Assembly: GCA_963932465.1 (NCBI GenBank)
Contig: OZ010796.1
Span: 76,652,974-76,716,973, forward strand
Origin: Maratus speciosus
Taxonomy: Eukaryota > Arthropoda > Arachnida > Araneae > Salticidae
Length of the DNA stretch: 64,000 bases
Direction of reading: 5' to 3'
Shown in pieces: positions 9,186 through 19,737 of the stretch. Below the pieces are notes generated by a model. It saw only the letters and a program-made list of their open reading frames with translations, was not told the origin of the DNA and searched no databases. Made by a program: the position numbers and the translations under genes. The stretch's first letter is position 1. Each line of letters opens with the position of its first letter.

Positions 9186-10235
9186 TTATAGAGAAAATAA
9201 ATTTGAAGAAGGTATCCACTGATTAAATTTAGAAGGATAACCTTTAAACTTAACTTGATATTCGAGTTGCCCTTTTCTTTTACATTTTTTCAGTATTTTT
9301 TCAATATCAAAATGGTTTTTAGGTTGAACTTTTTGTAATTCTTCTGCATAAAAAGTTCCTTCAATGGGTTCGTCTAACAAATCTTTGATTCTGAAAACTG
9401 GTGGAATTCTCGTTACACACTCTGTCACTAAAAACAGTTCTTCTGTCCAATTTGTTTCATATCCTTTTTCGAAAGTCATTTTATGTTTAGAAACACGTAC
9501 TAAGTCTCCTGAATTAAAAACGCAAGGTTTTCTTTTCAACTTAGACATATCTCCGTAAATAGAAAACCACACTTCGCTTTCATTATCCTTATTCACTTCA
9601 CTTGGTGTTCTCTTAATAGTGGTGTGGTAGGTGTGATTATAACTATCTAAAAATTGATCCAACGCGTCAATATATCTATAGGTGTGATGGGCTGTAAAGT
9701 ATTTCCACAATTTAGTTTTCAGGGTGCGGTTAAATCTTTCCACTACACAAGCTTTCGTGTTGTTAAAAGTTCTAAAAAATCGAACGCCTTGTTGTTTTAG
9801 AAACTTCTGTAAACGAGAATTTAAAAATTCTTTACCCGCATCAGTATTCAAATACTTTGGTTTTCGTGTTGCGAAAATGGATTCAAACACTGCTACTGCT
9901 ACTATATCTTCGGCACGTTTCGATTTCAAAGGATAAGCCCATGCATATTTAGAAAAAATATCGATGCAAGTTAAAATGTATCGAAACCCGTCATTAAATT
10001 TCTGTAAAGAAGTTAGATCTACTAAATCTGCTTGCCACTGCTGATCTATAGAATATACAATCACTCGATTTGTTTGAAATTTTCTACGTACAGGTTTATG
10101 AAGAGTGTAAGCATCAACTCCTTCTAACCAAGATTTAATTTTTTCCTTAGATATCTTGCCTTGAGCTGCCCGATGAAGAGCGTCCACTCCTCCAAAACTA
10201 GCAATTTGCCTTGGATCTTGATAACTTTTCTCCAT
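9186..10235 (-). CDS. Polinton integrase with C-terminal chromodomain (349 aa)
   Basis: A retroviral-type rve integrase that would insert the element, usually with a 6-bp target duplication. The catalytic residues are Asp70 (QWQADLVD), Asp132 (LNTDAGKEF) and Glu166 (VVERFNRTLK), with 33 residues between the last two. The SH3-like region spans about 235-305 and a chromodomain about 307-345 (FDIEKILKK, YQVKFKGYPSKFNQW), which could target modified histones. The N-terminal zinc domain typical of LTR elements is not obvious. The gene is intact and lies about 480 bases inside the right terminus, the standard position. Confidence 0.92.
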   Translation of the reverse strand: MEKSYQDPRQIASFGGVDALHRAAQGKISKEKIKSWLEGVDAYTLHKPVRRKFQTNRVIVYSIDQQWQADLVDLTSLQKFNDGFRYILTCIDIFSKYAWAYPLKSKRAEDIVAVAVFESIFATRKPKYLNTDAGKEFLNSRLQKFLKQQGVRFFRTFNNTKACVVERFNRTLKTKLWKYFTAHHTYRYIDALDQFLDSYNHTYHTTIKRTPSEVNKDNESEVWFSIYGDMSKLKRKPCVFNSGDLVRVSKHKMTFEKGYETNWTEELFLVTECVTRIPPVFRIKDLLDEPIEGTFYAEELQKVQPKNHFDIEKILKKCKRKGQLEYQVKFKGYPSKFNQWIPSSNLFSL

Positions 10236-10411
10236 AATAAGGCCTCAGTTAAAATTAAAAATAAAATCCACTGCTATTCTATCAACTTTAGTAAAAATAT
10301 AAACAACTAAAAAGACAATACACATCCACATAAAGCACTGATCACTTCACCGTTTAAGATCATTTTTAAAAATAATTTCGAAAAACTTTGATTTATATAG
10401 TTCTAAAAATG

Positions 10412-10490
10412 GTCGTTTAGAGAGGTAATGTCCGTTTTAGGGAGGGAATGTCCGTTTTGGGGAGGGAATGCCTGTTAAAGAGAGGTATTG
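10412..10490. repeat. Subterminal minisatellite of the Polinton
   Basis: Four imperfect units of about 20-21 bases with the core AATGTCCGTTTTGGGGAGGG run in tandem. They lie between the integrase start and the terminal repeat. Similar short arrays are often seen near Polinton ends; no function can be read from the sequence. Confidence 0.7.
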
Positions 10491-10533
10491 ACTCTGTTGA
10501 GAGGTGATAATTGAATAGAGGATAGTTCACCCC

Positions 10534-10714
10534 TCATGTTAGAGCAGAACTTTATTTTTTCCGCTAGGGGGCGGTGTCGGAGGGGGTACCAGAGGCGGTG
10601 TCGCAGGGGATGCGTTGCGGAGGGGGGGACGGTGTCGGAGGGTGAGCAGAGGGGGTGTCGGAGGCGGTGCCGCACCGCCTGCGGCTGTCCCCGTACTCTC
10701 CTTTTCCTACTACT
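10534..10714. repeat. Right terminal repeat of the Polinton, G-rich
   Basis: The segment from CATGTTAGAGCAGAA to the final CCTACTACT is homologous to 58,217-58,384 in inverse orientation. The central part is a GC-rich irregular minisatellite built on GGCGGTGTCGGAGGGGG, sharply different from the AT-rich surroundings. Similarity stops exactly after CTACTACT in both copies, which fixes the terminus. The six bases outside (TACATA, 10,715-10,720) are the expected position of one target-duplication copy; the other copy is outside the window. Confidence 0.82.
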
Positions 10715-11533
10715 TACATAAAATCTGGATAGATAAACTATTCTACTATTTAAAAATCAATTTCTAAAGGCTCTTTGTTATTGAGTCTGGCGAAAGCTCA
10801 GTTTTCTTGTTGCACTCGATATCTGCCATAACATTTATTATTTTCAAACAAAATTAAAAAACATAACATACCAAAATTCTTTAAAAAGGTTTATCTAGTG
10901 TTTAAAATAGAAATCTAGAAATTAACTGATTCAGTAATCTAGTAAGTATTTAAAATAAATAAATAATAATAATAATTCCTGAAAGCAGAATACGTGCAGT
11001 TGTACAGTTCTGTCACAACAGTTTTTCGAATAGAAATTTTCCTCTTTTTTTAAATGCAGAAAATAATAAAAATTACGCAGAAAGATTTATTATTTGAAGA
11101 AAAATATTAGGAAATTATTTGTAATCTGAAAAAGAGTTTGGATGGATATTTTAAGGGATGGCTGCATCTTGTGAAAAGATGTATTTCTATTATAAAAGCA
11201 TATTACAAATAAGAACCTTTGTAATATGTTGTCGAACCGATTAACTCACAAGTCTTATCAAAATCTAGTAATTTTAAAATTCTTTAATTTTTTAAGTTTC
11301 TAACAAAAATACCAGTCGAAATATAATAAAAACAACAATTATTTTATATTTTAAATATCATCTCTATAATTTTAAGAATATGAATACATGACATTTCCTT
11401 ATTCTTTTTTTATTAATAAATTTCGTTTAACAGATAATTAGTTTAAAACACAAAAGGACGAGCAAACAAATTTGAATACTGAAATGTGTACGTTGATGAC
11501 AGTGTGTATACAATACGTGAGGAATACCATCAT
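10715..11533. other. Gene-free AT-rich spacer
   Basis: No coding region, RNA gene or clear repeat was found between the Polinton terminus and the hAT element. Confidence 0.5.
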
Positions 11534-11541
11534 ATATAAAT

Positions 11542-12488
11542 TAGGGATGTAACGAATATTCGGCCACTATTCGGTATTCGGCCCTTTTGCCGAATATTCG
11601 GCCGGCCGAATATTGAAGAGATATTCGGCCGAATACCTGTGGCCGAATAGTGGGACATTTGACCGAATACCTGTAGCTGAATAGTGGCATATTTGGCCGA
11701 ATATTTTAAGATATTTGGTTAGATATGTTCCAGAAAATCAAAACAAAATATGATTTTAAATATTTTTGACAAACAATATTAAAAAATTATACCTAAATAC
11801 ATTAATTATTATAAGAAAAAGATCTCATTCTGAAATATGGGGTGGAGGAAGTATTATGAGGGGCTTGTTAATTTTGAGAGAAAGAAAAGAGAAAAGTATA
11901 TCTTGGTAGCAGAAAAGAATATATAATATTTTAATGGAATGAATAATTATATTTTAAGAAAATAACCTTTTTTTTTTTTGACATACAGAGTGTAAATTTA
12001 CTAAGTTTAAGTTGCATGAAAAAGGATATAAAAAGACAGAGGACACATGCAAGTTCTTATTTTTACGGGGTGAAAGGATTTTACTAAAATAAAAAAAAGT
12101 TTCATTTTTACAGAGGTAATGAGTTCTATTTTAGATAGTATATATATATATATATATATAAAAATTACTAGAACTATCTATGGATTAAATAAAAATTATG
12201 AATTAAATTATTATTTACATTTTTAAAAGTCATATGTTATCTTTAAAGTATTTTTTAAGACATTTAAAGTATAACAAAAAATACATTCAGCTGTTATGAT
12301 TTTTGAAAACTCAAACAAAAGATTAATTTCTATTAGTCCTTAATTTAATTTTTTATTTTAAAATTGAAAAAAAACATTAAACAATTAAAATAAAAGTCAT
12401 TTATATTAAAGTCAGTATTCGGCCTAAAACTTGGCCGAATATTCGGTATTCGGCTATTCGGCCAAATAAACTATTCGTTACACCACTA
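11542..12488. mobile_element. Non-autonomous hAT element (947 bp)
   Basis: Terminal inverted repeats begin TAGGGATGTAACGAATA on the left and, inverted, TAGTGGTGTAACGAATA on the right. Perfect 8-bp target duplications ATATAAAT lie at 11,534-11,541 and 12,489-12,496. Both subterminal regions are packed with palindromic copies of ATTCGGCCGAATA, the sort of multiple sites a hAT transposase binds. There is no transposase; the interior is AT-rich and contains a (TA)n run near 12,140-12,162. Confidence 0.92.
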
Positions 12489-12496
12489 ATATAAAT

Positions 12497-12766
12497 ATGA
12501 TTCCGGCCCAAGGGGCCCGGTTCAAATCAAACAATAAGAAAGCTATTCATCATTCTCCCCCACCTCGCATCGGGAGAAAAACTAATCCTTTTTTTGAAAT
12601 GGTGGATTTGCTTGGGGATGATCCATATAAGCATCCATTTTGTTGCCTGGATGGAGTGGAATTGGGTTTTTTAATTTATGTATCAGGTACACTTATGGGC
12701 ACCGCACATGTTCAAGAATTATGCGCCAATTCAGCTAATGTGTTAGTACTACGTAGGCTTCTCTAA
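12497..12766 (+). CDS. Short open frame of unknown origin (89 aa)
   Basis: The frame starts at the base after the right hAT target duplication and ends in TCTCTAATAAAAG, so an AATAAA overlaps the stop region. Part of it (HPFCCLDGVELGFLIYVSG) has the composition of real protein, but I recognise no family. It may be a fragment of an older gene or retrocopy cut by the hAT insertion, or chance. Confidence 0.2.
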   Translation: MIPAQGARFKSNNKKAIHHSPPPRIGRKTNPFFEMVDLLGDDPYKHPFCCLDGVELGFLIYVSGTLMGTAHVQELCANSANVLVLRRLL

Positions 12767-13691
12767 TAAAAGGGACTCATTCTGTAATCTTACTGAGAGA
12801 ATTTTTTTTTTCCTTTCTGATACTTTATTCTTTGTAAATAACTATATGCGTTAGCTAAGTGCTATATATTTTCATATGGTGACAAATTTCATAAATAAAT
12901 GGTACACTATCAAGTAAATCTGGAGATATTAAAGTGCAGTCGAACAAAAGAAAGAAAGAAGGAAAGAGATACATTTTAATCACCCCCTTGTACAATAATA
13001 AGAAAAAGGAATAGGCAGTTATTTTTTTTTTTGAAATAGGCAAATATGTCTTTCTTCAATGTATGTTGTATATATATATATATACAGTGGAACCTCGTTA
13101 ACGCGAACACTCAATGTCAAACTTCCTTTATTCGTGTTAAAAGTAGTTCGTGATATCCGAACTTAAATACATCATATACAACAGGACGGGGCAATCGGAA
13201 ACAGTTCGTACTAAAAGTAATTCGCGTTAAGCGTGTTCGTGTTAACGAGGTTTGACTATATATATATATATATATATTTCATTTTTTTAGTATATATATA
13301 CTAAAAAAATGCTTAGGGGTCTTCTTCATACTGAAATTGTTTCAAATTTCAAACTCTGAAATTTTCAATACGAGCACCTTATTTTGCATTATTTAGTTTT
13401 CTCGTTAAATTTCAACTTAGGGTAACAATCTGGAAGTCAATCGTGCCAGTAGTGTACAGTTTATAGATATTTAAAATTTTGAACTCTAAAAAATGTTAAA
13501 TGTATTTTAATCATTACAACGCAGATTGCAATGCGGTTAGTTCTTTAAGCATAGCTCCAGAACTATTTTTCAGAATAAGCTATGAGTTTATAATTCACAT
13601 ACTTGAAGTATTTATAAATCGATTTTTTTTTTAATCAAACAACTTAGATTACAAGTCCTAATTTTTCCCGAAAAAAATATTTGTAATTAAG

Positions 13692-13727
<36 letters not shown>

Positions 13728-13852
13728 CTTTTTGTAAGATTAAACCATTATATATAAAAAACCATTCTAAACCATTACAAATTATCAACAAAAATTGTGA
13801 ATGTATAAATAATAAAGGAATTTCTTCAAATTAAAAATGCTGTATAAACCGT
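12767..13852. other. Gene-free stretch with microsatellites
   Basis: Besides the small MITE at 13,085-13,258, this holds only AT-rich DNA and (TA)n runs near 13,068-13,084, 13,257-13,277 and 13,694-13,724. Two of the (TA)n runs flank the MITE, showing insertion into a TA microsatellite. Confidence 0.55.
13085..13258. mobile_element. Tc1/mariner-pogo type MITE (174 bp)
   Basis: The left end CAGTGGAACCTCGTTAACG and the inverted right end (T)AGTCAAACCTCGTTAACAC form inverted repeats of about 25 bases. TA flanks both sides inside a (TA)n tract, as expected for TA-targeting transposons. The interior has further inverted matches (AGTTCG, TTCGCGTTAA) and no coding capacity. Confidence 0.75.
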
Positions 13853-14582
13853 TGTAGGGACTTAGGTATCACTGGACAAGAGTCTATGGTAGCGTAAGTT
13901 ACTAAAATCTAAGTCCTTTATTTAGTCTCGATTAAATATGAATATTTACAAGTTAAACAATATTTGTTTGGGTTCTCGTCATTTTAACAGGATAAAAAAT
14001 TCCATCAACGGGCTGCTTCCACAGATATAGTGCTTCAATCGGAGAAAAGACTGATCGGACGACCATCTATCTCATCTCCTCGCTTCGCTCATTCACCACT
14101 AGGTCCAGCCAGACCTCCTCGCCAGCGTCCTCACTCTCTCGCTTCCTAACTGCTTCTCTCTTCCTCTCGCGTTGCCACCTCGCCTCTCTCCAAGGCTGAA
14201 AACCCCGGTCCTAGGGAAAACTCGTCTTTTTCCCTCTTAGCCGATGCCACCGCCTATTTCTCGAAGGCTGAAGCTCGCCGCCCTAGGAGAAATCGTCTTT
14301 TCTCCCCCTCAGCCGTTGCCACCGCTCACTTACTGGACGGTTGAAACACCTGCTCTCTGTGCAATTCAATGGAATGTTAAGTTAGCGCCGGAACGAAATT
14401 GTACTGCCAGTTCCATTCATATTTGCAGACTCGACGGCACCATAGCTTTGTTCAGAGATGAACTATGAGTTTATGAGATTCCTCTTAGCGTGGGAAAGTC
14501 CAGAAGACCCTAGGGGGATCTTCTCCCGAATTAATAGTTCGTGAATAAATAGTCTTTAGGGGTAATTAGTAAAGTTCTTACA
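13853..14582 (-). repeat. 3' LTR of retrotransposon 1
   Basis: On the + strand it begins TGTAGGGACTT and ends GTTCTTACA. It is nearly identical to 20,521-21,251. Both copies carry a CT-rich segment (CTCCTCGCTTCGCTCATTC) in the middle. As the element is on the minus strand, this left copy is the 3' LTR. Confidence 0.93.
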
Positions 14583-14597
14583 GCAATCCCCCCTCCA
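14583..14597 (-). other. Polypurine tract of retrotransposon 1
   Basis: Read on the minus strand the sequence immediately before the LTR is TTGGAGGGGGGATTGC, a typical plus-strand primer. It confirms which LTR is the 3' one. Confidence 0.8.
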
Positions 14598-14826
14598 AGA
14601 GAGATTTTTCACGTAGCTGGAAAATCTATAGTGAAGTCAGTGTTACACTCAAAATTCGTTCACCACAGAGGTTAACCATTCGTTTTTTGTACTAATCACA
14701 CATAAATTTACACACTTTTCCAGGAACATTATTATGAGTATTACAACAATATATACAAAATGAAAATTATTTATACCTTATGATGCAAGCACTTTTTTTT
14801 GAGAATTATATACAATTTCCATAAAT

Positions 14827-16510
14827 TTATTCAACCCTACTTAAGCAATCAACATGCACTATTTCTTTCCCCGGACGGTGCCTGATTGTATAATAAGGCT
14901 GAAGTATCAAGGACCAACGGATTAGTCGCGGATTATTTCCAGCGTTCTTTTGAAGCCAAATTAGAGGGTTGTGGTCCGTCTCGATACTAAACTTCTGGCC
15001 GTCTAAATAATGCCTTAATTTTTTTTATCGCATATATTATAGCAGCACATTCTTTCTCGCTCGCAGAAAACTTTTGCTCTGGAGGAGTGAATTTCCTACT
15101 GAGGTATATGACTGGGTGTTCTTCCCTATTTACGCGTTGGGCCATTATAATTCCTATACCGCGGTCAGATGCGTCACTCTGAATGATGAATTCCTCTGCA
15201 TAATTTGGCGCATATAAAACCGGGTTTTCGGTCAATTTCCTCTTTAAAGTGAGGAAAGCTTCTTCCATCTCTGGCGTCCAACTAATTTTAGCCCTACGTT
15301 CTTTCCCTTTCAACGCCCTCGTCAAAGGTTCTATTATTGTGGCATAATTTCTAATATATCTAGAATAGTACCCCGACATCCCTAAAAAACGGCGTATTTC
15401 GGTTTTCGATTTAGGTGCTGGAAATTCCGTTATTGCTTGTATTTTAGACTCTGCGGGGGTGCGCCGTCCGTCGTCCACCACATGTCCCAAATATTTGACC
15501 GTACGCTGCGCAAATTTGCACTTAGATAATTTTACTTTTATTTTGGCTTCCTTGATTCGATCTAAAACTATTCCTAGATGTCTCATATGTTCATTCCAAT
15601 CATCGGAAAATATGGCCATATCGTCTATGTACGGGAGACAAAAATCTTCCAGGCCTCTAAGTAATGTACTCATAAATTTTGAAAATCTATAGCTCGCTCC
15701 TATCAACCCAAATGGCATCATGATCGGAAGAAATGAGCCCCAACTAGTCACGAAAGCTGCTATTTTTTGAGCTTTCGGCGTCATAGGGATCTGCCAATAA
15801 CCCTTCGTCAAATCCAAGGTAGTTATGTAATTGGCCCTTGCCACTCGTTCGACTCTCTCTTCTATGTTAGGTAAAGGAAAAACTTCGGGACGAGTTATTG
15901 CGTTAATTTTCCGATAGTCAATGCAAGAACGAGGATCTCGCCCCGGGGCTTCTACAAGTATCATAGGAGAATTATATTCCGACTCCCCCTCAATTATCAC
16001 TCCTAATTCTAGCATTAGCTTTATCTCTGCTTTTAAAATTTCCGTTTGTCTTGGTGAATTTCGATAAGGGCGAAGCCTTACGGGTACATCGCTAGTCAAC
16101 TCTATGTCATGCTCAATTAAATCGGTTTTTCCCGGGTCGTTAGAGAAAACATCCCTTCTCCCCCATAAAACTTCAGCTAACTCCGTTATCTGGTCTGACG
16201 AGCATCTTTCTCCTAAAGCACTGTCTGTCACTATTTTTTGGAAATCGTATTCTTCCGGGGTGCTAGTTAATTGCGGAATCTCTAAATCGTATTCGTTTCC
16301 ATTGGGCTCATAATGTTCTTCCATGACTAAATTCACTAACTGTTCTCTTTGAAGGTAGGGTTTGAGTAAATTTACGTGATAAATTTGAGAAGGCGTTCTA
16401 CGATGAGGTAAATTTACTATATAATTCGTTTCCGAAACTTTCTTTTCCACTGTGCCAGGACCATTCCAACTAACAGAAAACTTATTGGTTTTATTCAACG
16501 CTAATACCAA
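14827..16510 (-). pseudogene. Integrase C-terminal module, reverse transcriptase and RNase H of retrotransposon 1
   Basis: The frame opens with the integrase GPY/F-type module (SWNGPGTVEKKVSETNYIV, QIYHVNLLKPY, residues about 12-50). RT follows with IEHDIELTSDVPVRLRPY, LDLTKGYWQIPMTPKAQK and the active site LPYIDDMAIFSDD near residue 295. RNase H has IIQSDASDRGIGI and EKECAAIIYAI. The open frame stops at 14,987 by a frameshift; RNase H homology continues in another frame to a stop at 14,827-14,829, ending in a CLSRVE-like tail typical of the end of RNase H. RT thus lies downstream of integrase, the reverse of normal Ty3/gypsy order. A frameshift near 16,515 separates it from the integrase core. 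Confidence 0.9.
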
Positions 16511-16521
16511 AACTTTATCAC

Positions 16522-17402
16522 CTACTTTAAACTTTCTACCGCGTCCCGGTCATACCACTTTTTCCTTTCATCTCTAGTTTTAATCATAGTTTCGATCGCT
16601 AATTCCTGACATCGCTTCATACGGTTTATTAAATCGAATACATATTCAGTGACTAAACTTTCCGTAGGATCTCCTCCTTTCCATTTTTCGTATAGTAATC
16701 TTTCAGGGGTTCTTAGATTTCTACCATGCACTAGCTCTGCGGGGGAAAAACCAGTGGAGTTGTGGGTCACGGTACGTAAAGCCAGTAATGCGTAGGGAAG
16801 ATTTTTTTCCCAAGAATTTCCGGCCTCGAGGCACAAAACTTTCAGTAATCTCTTAACTGTTCTATGCCATCTTTCCACGGCTTGACTTTGGGGCCTGTGT
16901 ACGGACGAATGTACCACTTTTATCCCAAATTTATCCAAAAATGTACTCGTGAGCTCACTTATGTAGGAACGTCCGAGATCAGATTGTAGTTTGAAAGGGA
17001 AACCCAATCTGCTGAATACTGTCGTCAAAGCGTCAACAATCGTCACAGAGCGCAAATCTTTTATAGGAATCGCCTCGGGGTAACGACTGGATACACACAT
17101 CGCTGTTAAAAGATAACGGTTTCCGTTCTCGGACAGTGGAAGAGGGCCCACTGTGTCTGTGCACAAACGACGGAAAATACTAGTAACAATCGGGACAGAA
17201 ACTAACGGAGCTTTCATTTGCTCGCCTGGTTTGACAATTTTTTGGCATGGGTCACAAGTTTTAACATAGGATTCAATTTCCTCGACCGCATTTGGCCAAA
17301 AATAATTCCTAAATATTTTATCTTTGGTCTATTTCATGCCTAAATGACCGCCAACATTATCATGGCATAAAGATAAAATTCCTTTCCTGAACTTTGACGG
17401 GA
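16522..17402 (-). pseudogene. Integrase zinc domain and catalytic core of retrotransposon 1
   Basis: The HHCC domain is readable at about 17,400-17,230 (CHDNVGGHLG ... CDPCQK) but is interrupted by a TAG at 17,329-17,331. The core runs cleanly from 17,217 to 16,522 with Asp in LCTDTVGPLPL, Asp in KLQSDLGRSYIS and Glu in SQAVERWHRTVKRLL, followed by FSPAELVHGRNLRTPE. The domain lies between protease and RT. The zinc domain, core and C-terminal module are all in upstream positions, so the whole integrase precedes RT rather than a stray fragment. Confidence 0.9.
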
Positions 17403-17512
17403 CCACGATTTGCTCCCTCTCTAATCCCGTATGGTCTGTTGTCTTTCTGATCAGTAACCCATCTTTTACCTCAAAACCTGATTTTTTTCGTTTGCCTTTA
17501 GCCTTACCAATT

Positions 17513-19300
17513 TTAAACTATCATCTTCCCTTTGAGCCTCTCGTAATTTTCCCCGCTAACGCGCGCTAGACCCGTCTCTGGTTCTTCAGCGTTTGTCTGC
17601 GGTAGAAAGCAGTGATTTTCTTCTCTGCTCTCTGCGTCTCTTTCGTTTCTCCTCTCAGGATCCGGGGATTCTAATTCTTCCAAATGCGTTTTCCCTGCCG
17701 AACGAAGATTCTCGCTCGCACCCGCCGTAAGCTGCACTTTCATCGGGCGAACCTTTTCCGGGTTTTTCTCCTCCTCTGTTTCTCTGAGTTGATTTGTTTC
17801 GCTTTCGATTCCGCGGCGTGTCATTTGTCGCGTCATTATGGCACTGATGCAATGCGGATTTAATTTATGCTTATCAATCAACTGTTGAGTTTTATTTCCT
17901 AACAAATAATGGTTCATGTCGGTATCTTTGTCTACCATTGCTGCTTTCGTGAGTATTTTCTCGCCAGTACTTAGGTCTATTTCTACTTCCACAACCGGTA
18001 AACAACGAAGTTCATTATCAAGCGCCTGTCGGACCCATACTTTTTCTCCTGTCAACTGACCCGTTGTTACATCGTGGGCCGAAATGAGGTCCAAATTTGA
18101 GCCGGTATCCCTTAAAATTCTCATTTCCTTCCCATTAATTAATCCTAGGCTAACATATGGTTCGAATGCCTCCTCTATATCCGCGGGACCCGCTACATGA
18201 TAAACTGACTCAGCCTTTTCTTTCTTTTTTAGCTCCGGGCAAGAATACTTGTAATGGCCGGTTTTTCTACACAAAAAACATGTAATCTCTTTCTTTTTAT
18301 CGAGTATTTCATCCCGATTTTTAGGGGTATCTTTAATTCTCCAATTATTCTTTATTTCTTCCGTTTTAAGTTCCGTTTTTGGTTTACTCGCAAATTTATT
18401 CCGCTCGAAAGGTTTGGGAAGGTTTTGAACTTTCGGGGGCCCTAGTCGTTTCATAGTTTTCCTAGCCGAATCATACGCATCTAATTTCTTCGCCAAATCA
18501 AATGGAGTGATTATCGTACTCCAAACATCAATGAAATGATGCTTCGTTTCTGGATTAACCTTTCTTTTTAACTGATCTGTGATTATTAGCTCTCTCAGTT
18601 GGTCGAAATTTCCCACTCCTAAACCGCGTAACCATTGATCAAAGTAATTGGAAGCCTCATATACGTAATCTTTCCACGTTTTGTTTTCGGGCTTTTGTGT
18701 CGTAACAAATTTTAGTCGAAAGTCTTCTGCCGAAAGTTGGAACCTTTCTAGTAACATCTTTTTTACATGATCAAAATCGTCGGAACATGCGGGTGGTTCT
18801 CTCAAGATAAGCTCCCCCAGTTCCGTCGGCAACAATCCTAGTAAATGCGTAACCCATCGACTTTTCTCGATTTGGGCTTTCTGCGCTTCTCTTTCGAATA
18901 AACTGAGATAGATGGATATTTCGGACTTATCGGAGTCGAATTTGGGCAGGACTGATTTTAAAGATATTTTCGGCTCTCTCTCATTTTGGCTAGAAGCTAA
19001 ACTAAACTCATCTGGTTCCCGTTCTAACCTAATTCTCGCCAATTCATGCTCCCGCTCCAAAGCCTTAGCCTTTTCTTCCCTCTCAAAGGCCTTATTCCGC
19101 TCTCGTTCTAACCTTTCTTCATTTTCTCTCTCAACCCTATCTTTCTCTAAGATTTTTAGCTGGGCTAGTGCTAAAGTTTCGTCATAGTCCTCTGCTTCTT
19201 CGAGTTTTTTAATAATTTTGGCTATATTATCCGACTCTTCTATGCTCGCGCCGAATTCAGTAGCTAACTCTTTTAGATCGCACCCGCAAAACACTGACAT
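17513..19300 (-). CDS. Gag-protease polyprotein of retrotransposon 1 (595 aa)
   Basis: The N-terminus (ELATEFGASIEESDNIAKII) is followed by a long Glu/Arg-rich coiled-coil stretch at about 45-95. The capsid region at about 110-285 includes HFIDVWSTIITPFDLAKKLD, a SCAN-like C-terminal capsid segment. A CCHC zinc knuckle CFLCRKTGHYKYSC sits near residue 340. The aspartic protease follows in the same frame with active site ILRDTGSNLDLIS near 402. The end of the frame at 17,513 is near a frame change into the integrase linker; this could be a natural frameshift or a mutation. Confidence 0.9.
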   Translation of the reverse strand: MSVFCGCDLKELATEFGASIEESDNIAKIIKKLEEAEDYDETLALAQLKILEKDRVERENEERLERERNKAFEREEKAKALEREHELARIRLEREPDEFSLASSQNEREPKISLKSVLPKFDSDKSEISIYLSLFEREAQKAQIEKSRWVTHLLGLLPTELGELILREPPACSDDFDHVKKMLLERFQLSAEDFRLKFVTTQKPENKTWKDYVYEASNYFDQWLRGLGVGNFDQLRELIITDQLKRKVNPETKHHFIDVWSTIITPFDLAKKLDAYDSARKTMKRLGPPKVQNLPKPFERNKFASKPKTELKTEEIKNNWRIKDTPKNRDEILDKKKEITCFLCRKTGHYKYSCPELKKKEKAESVYHVAGPADIEEAFEPYVSLGLINGKEMRILRDTGSNLDLISAHDVTTGQLTGEKVWVRQALDNELRCLPVVEVEIDLSTGEKILTKAAMVDKDTDMNHYLLGNKTQQLIDKHKLNPHCISAIMTRQMTRRGIESETNQLRETEEEKNPEKVRPMKVQLTAGASENLRSAGKTHLEELESPDPERRNERDAESREENHCFLPQTNAEEPETGLARVSGENYERLKGKMIV

Positions 19301-19520
19301 GTTTCCTACTAATTAACAGTTATAAAAAATGCTATGCCAATCATGCAATTATCCACTTCGAAGCCTCTAAATATTTCCCTAGTTGTGGATAATCACAAAC
19401 TCTCGCGACATAAAAATATCACAACAATTTCATTAATATTAATATGATAAACAGCCTTATCATTAACCAACTAAGTTTTCATATATAAATTTATATATTA
19501 TTTGGTATCATTTCTTTTAA

Positions 19521-19737
19521 CCCTTTCACCGTCCGAGGGTTTTGCAGTATTTTTATAAGAATGCTTGTGAATCCCAGGATATATATTTTTTAAATCTCAG
19601 TTTGATGCTATAATATCTTTAATATCACTACTTTCTATATAAGGTTACAAATAGAATTCTGTTTTAAATATTTTGGTCTACAGCCATTTTAACATGATTT
19701 CTAGGAACGGAAAAATCCGGACCAGACGGTTAAAGGG
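19521..19737. mobile_element. PiggyBac-like MITE (217 bp)
   Basis: TTAA flanks both ends (19,517-19,520 and 19,738-19,741). The ends are CCCTTTCACCGTC and, inverted, CCCTTTAACCGTC. The CCC start and TTAA target are typical of piggyBac-type elements. There is no coding capacity. It is nested in the leader of LTR retrotransposon 1. Confidence 0.8.

Larger units (their letters stand above)
851..10714. mobile_element. Polinton/Maverick DNA transposon, left side truncated
   Basis: The gene set defines the family: protein-primed PolB, retroviral-type integrase with chromodomain, adenovirus-type cysteine protease, FtsK/HerA-type packaging ATPase, double jelly-roll major capsid protein and a penton-like minor capsid protein. 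The integrase lies next to the right terminus, as usual. The right end is fixed at 10,714 because the inverted homologous terminus at 58,217 diverges at the same base; the element ends ...CCTACTACT, so it begins 5'-AGTAGT, matching the AG-type Polinton ends. The left end is not visible. Most late genes are intact, but PolB and the major capsid gene carry frame breaks, so this copy is probably recently dead or affected by homopolymer sequence errors. Confidence 0.92.

Noticed and set aside
10475..10721. Arg/Cys-rich and Arg/His-rich frames at the Polinton terminus, and similar ones at 58,133-58,397
   Set aside because: They are translations of the GC-rich terminal minisatellite on both strands.
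12510..12530. Possible polymerase III B box (GGTTCAAATCA) near the short frame at 12,497
   Set aside because: No A box at the right distance upstream, where the hAT element ends; not a tRNA or SINE.
14244..14468. Proline-rich open frame in the LTR of retrotransposon 1, repeated at 20,913-21,095
   Set aside because: It lies wholly inside both LTR copies on the strand opposite to the element, and differs between copies by a stop; it is a chance frame in CT-rich LTR sequence.
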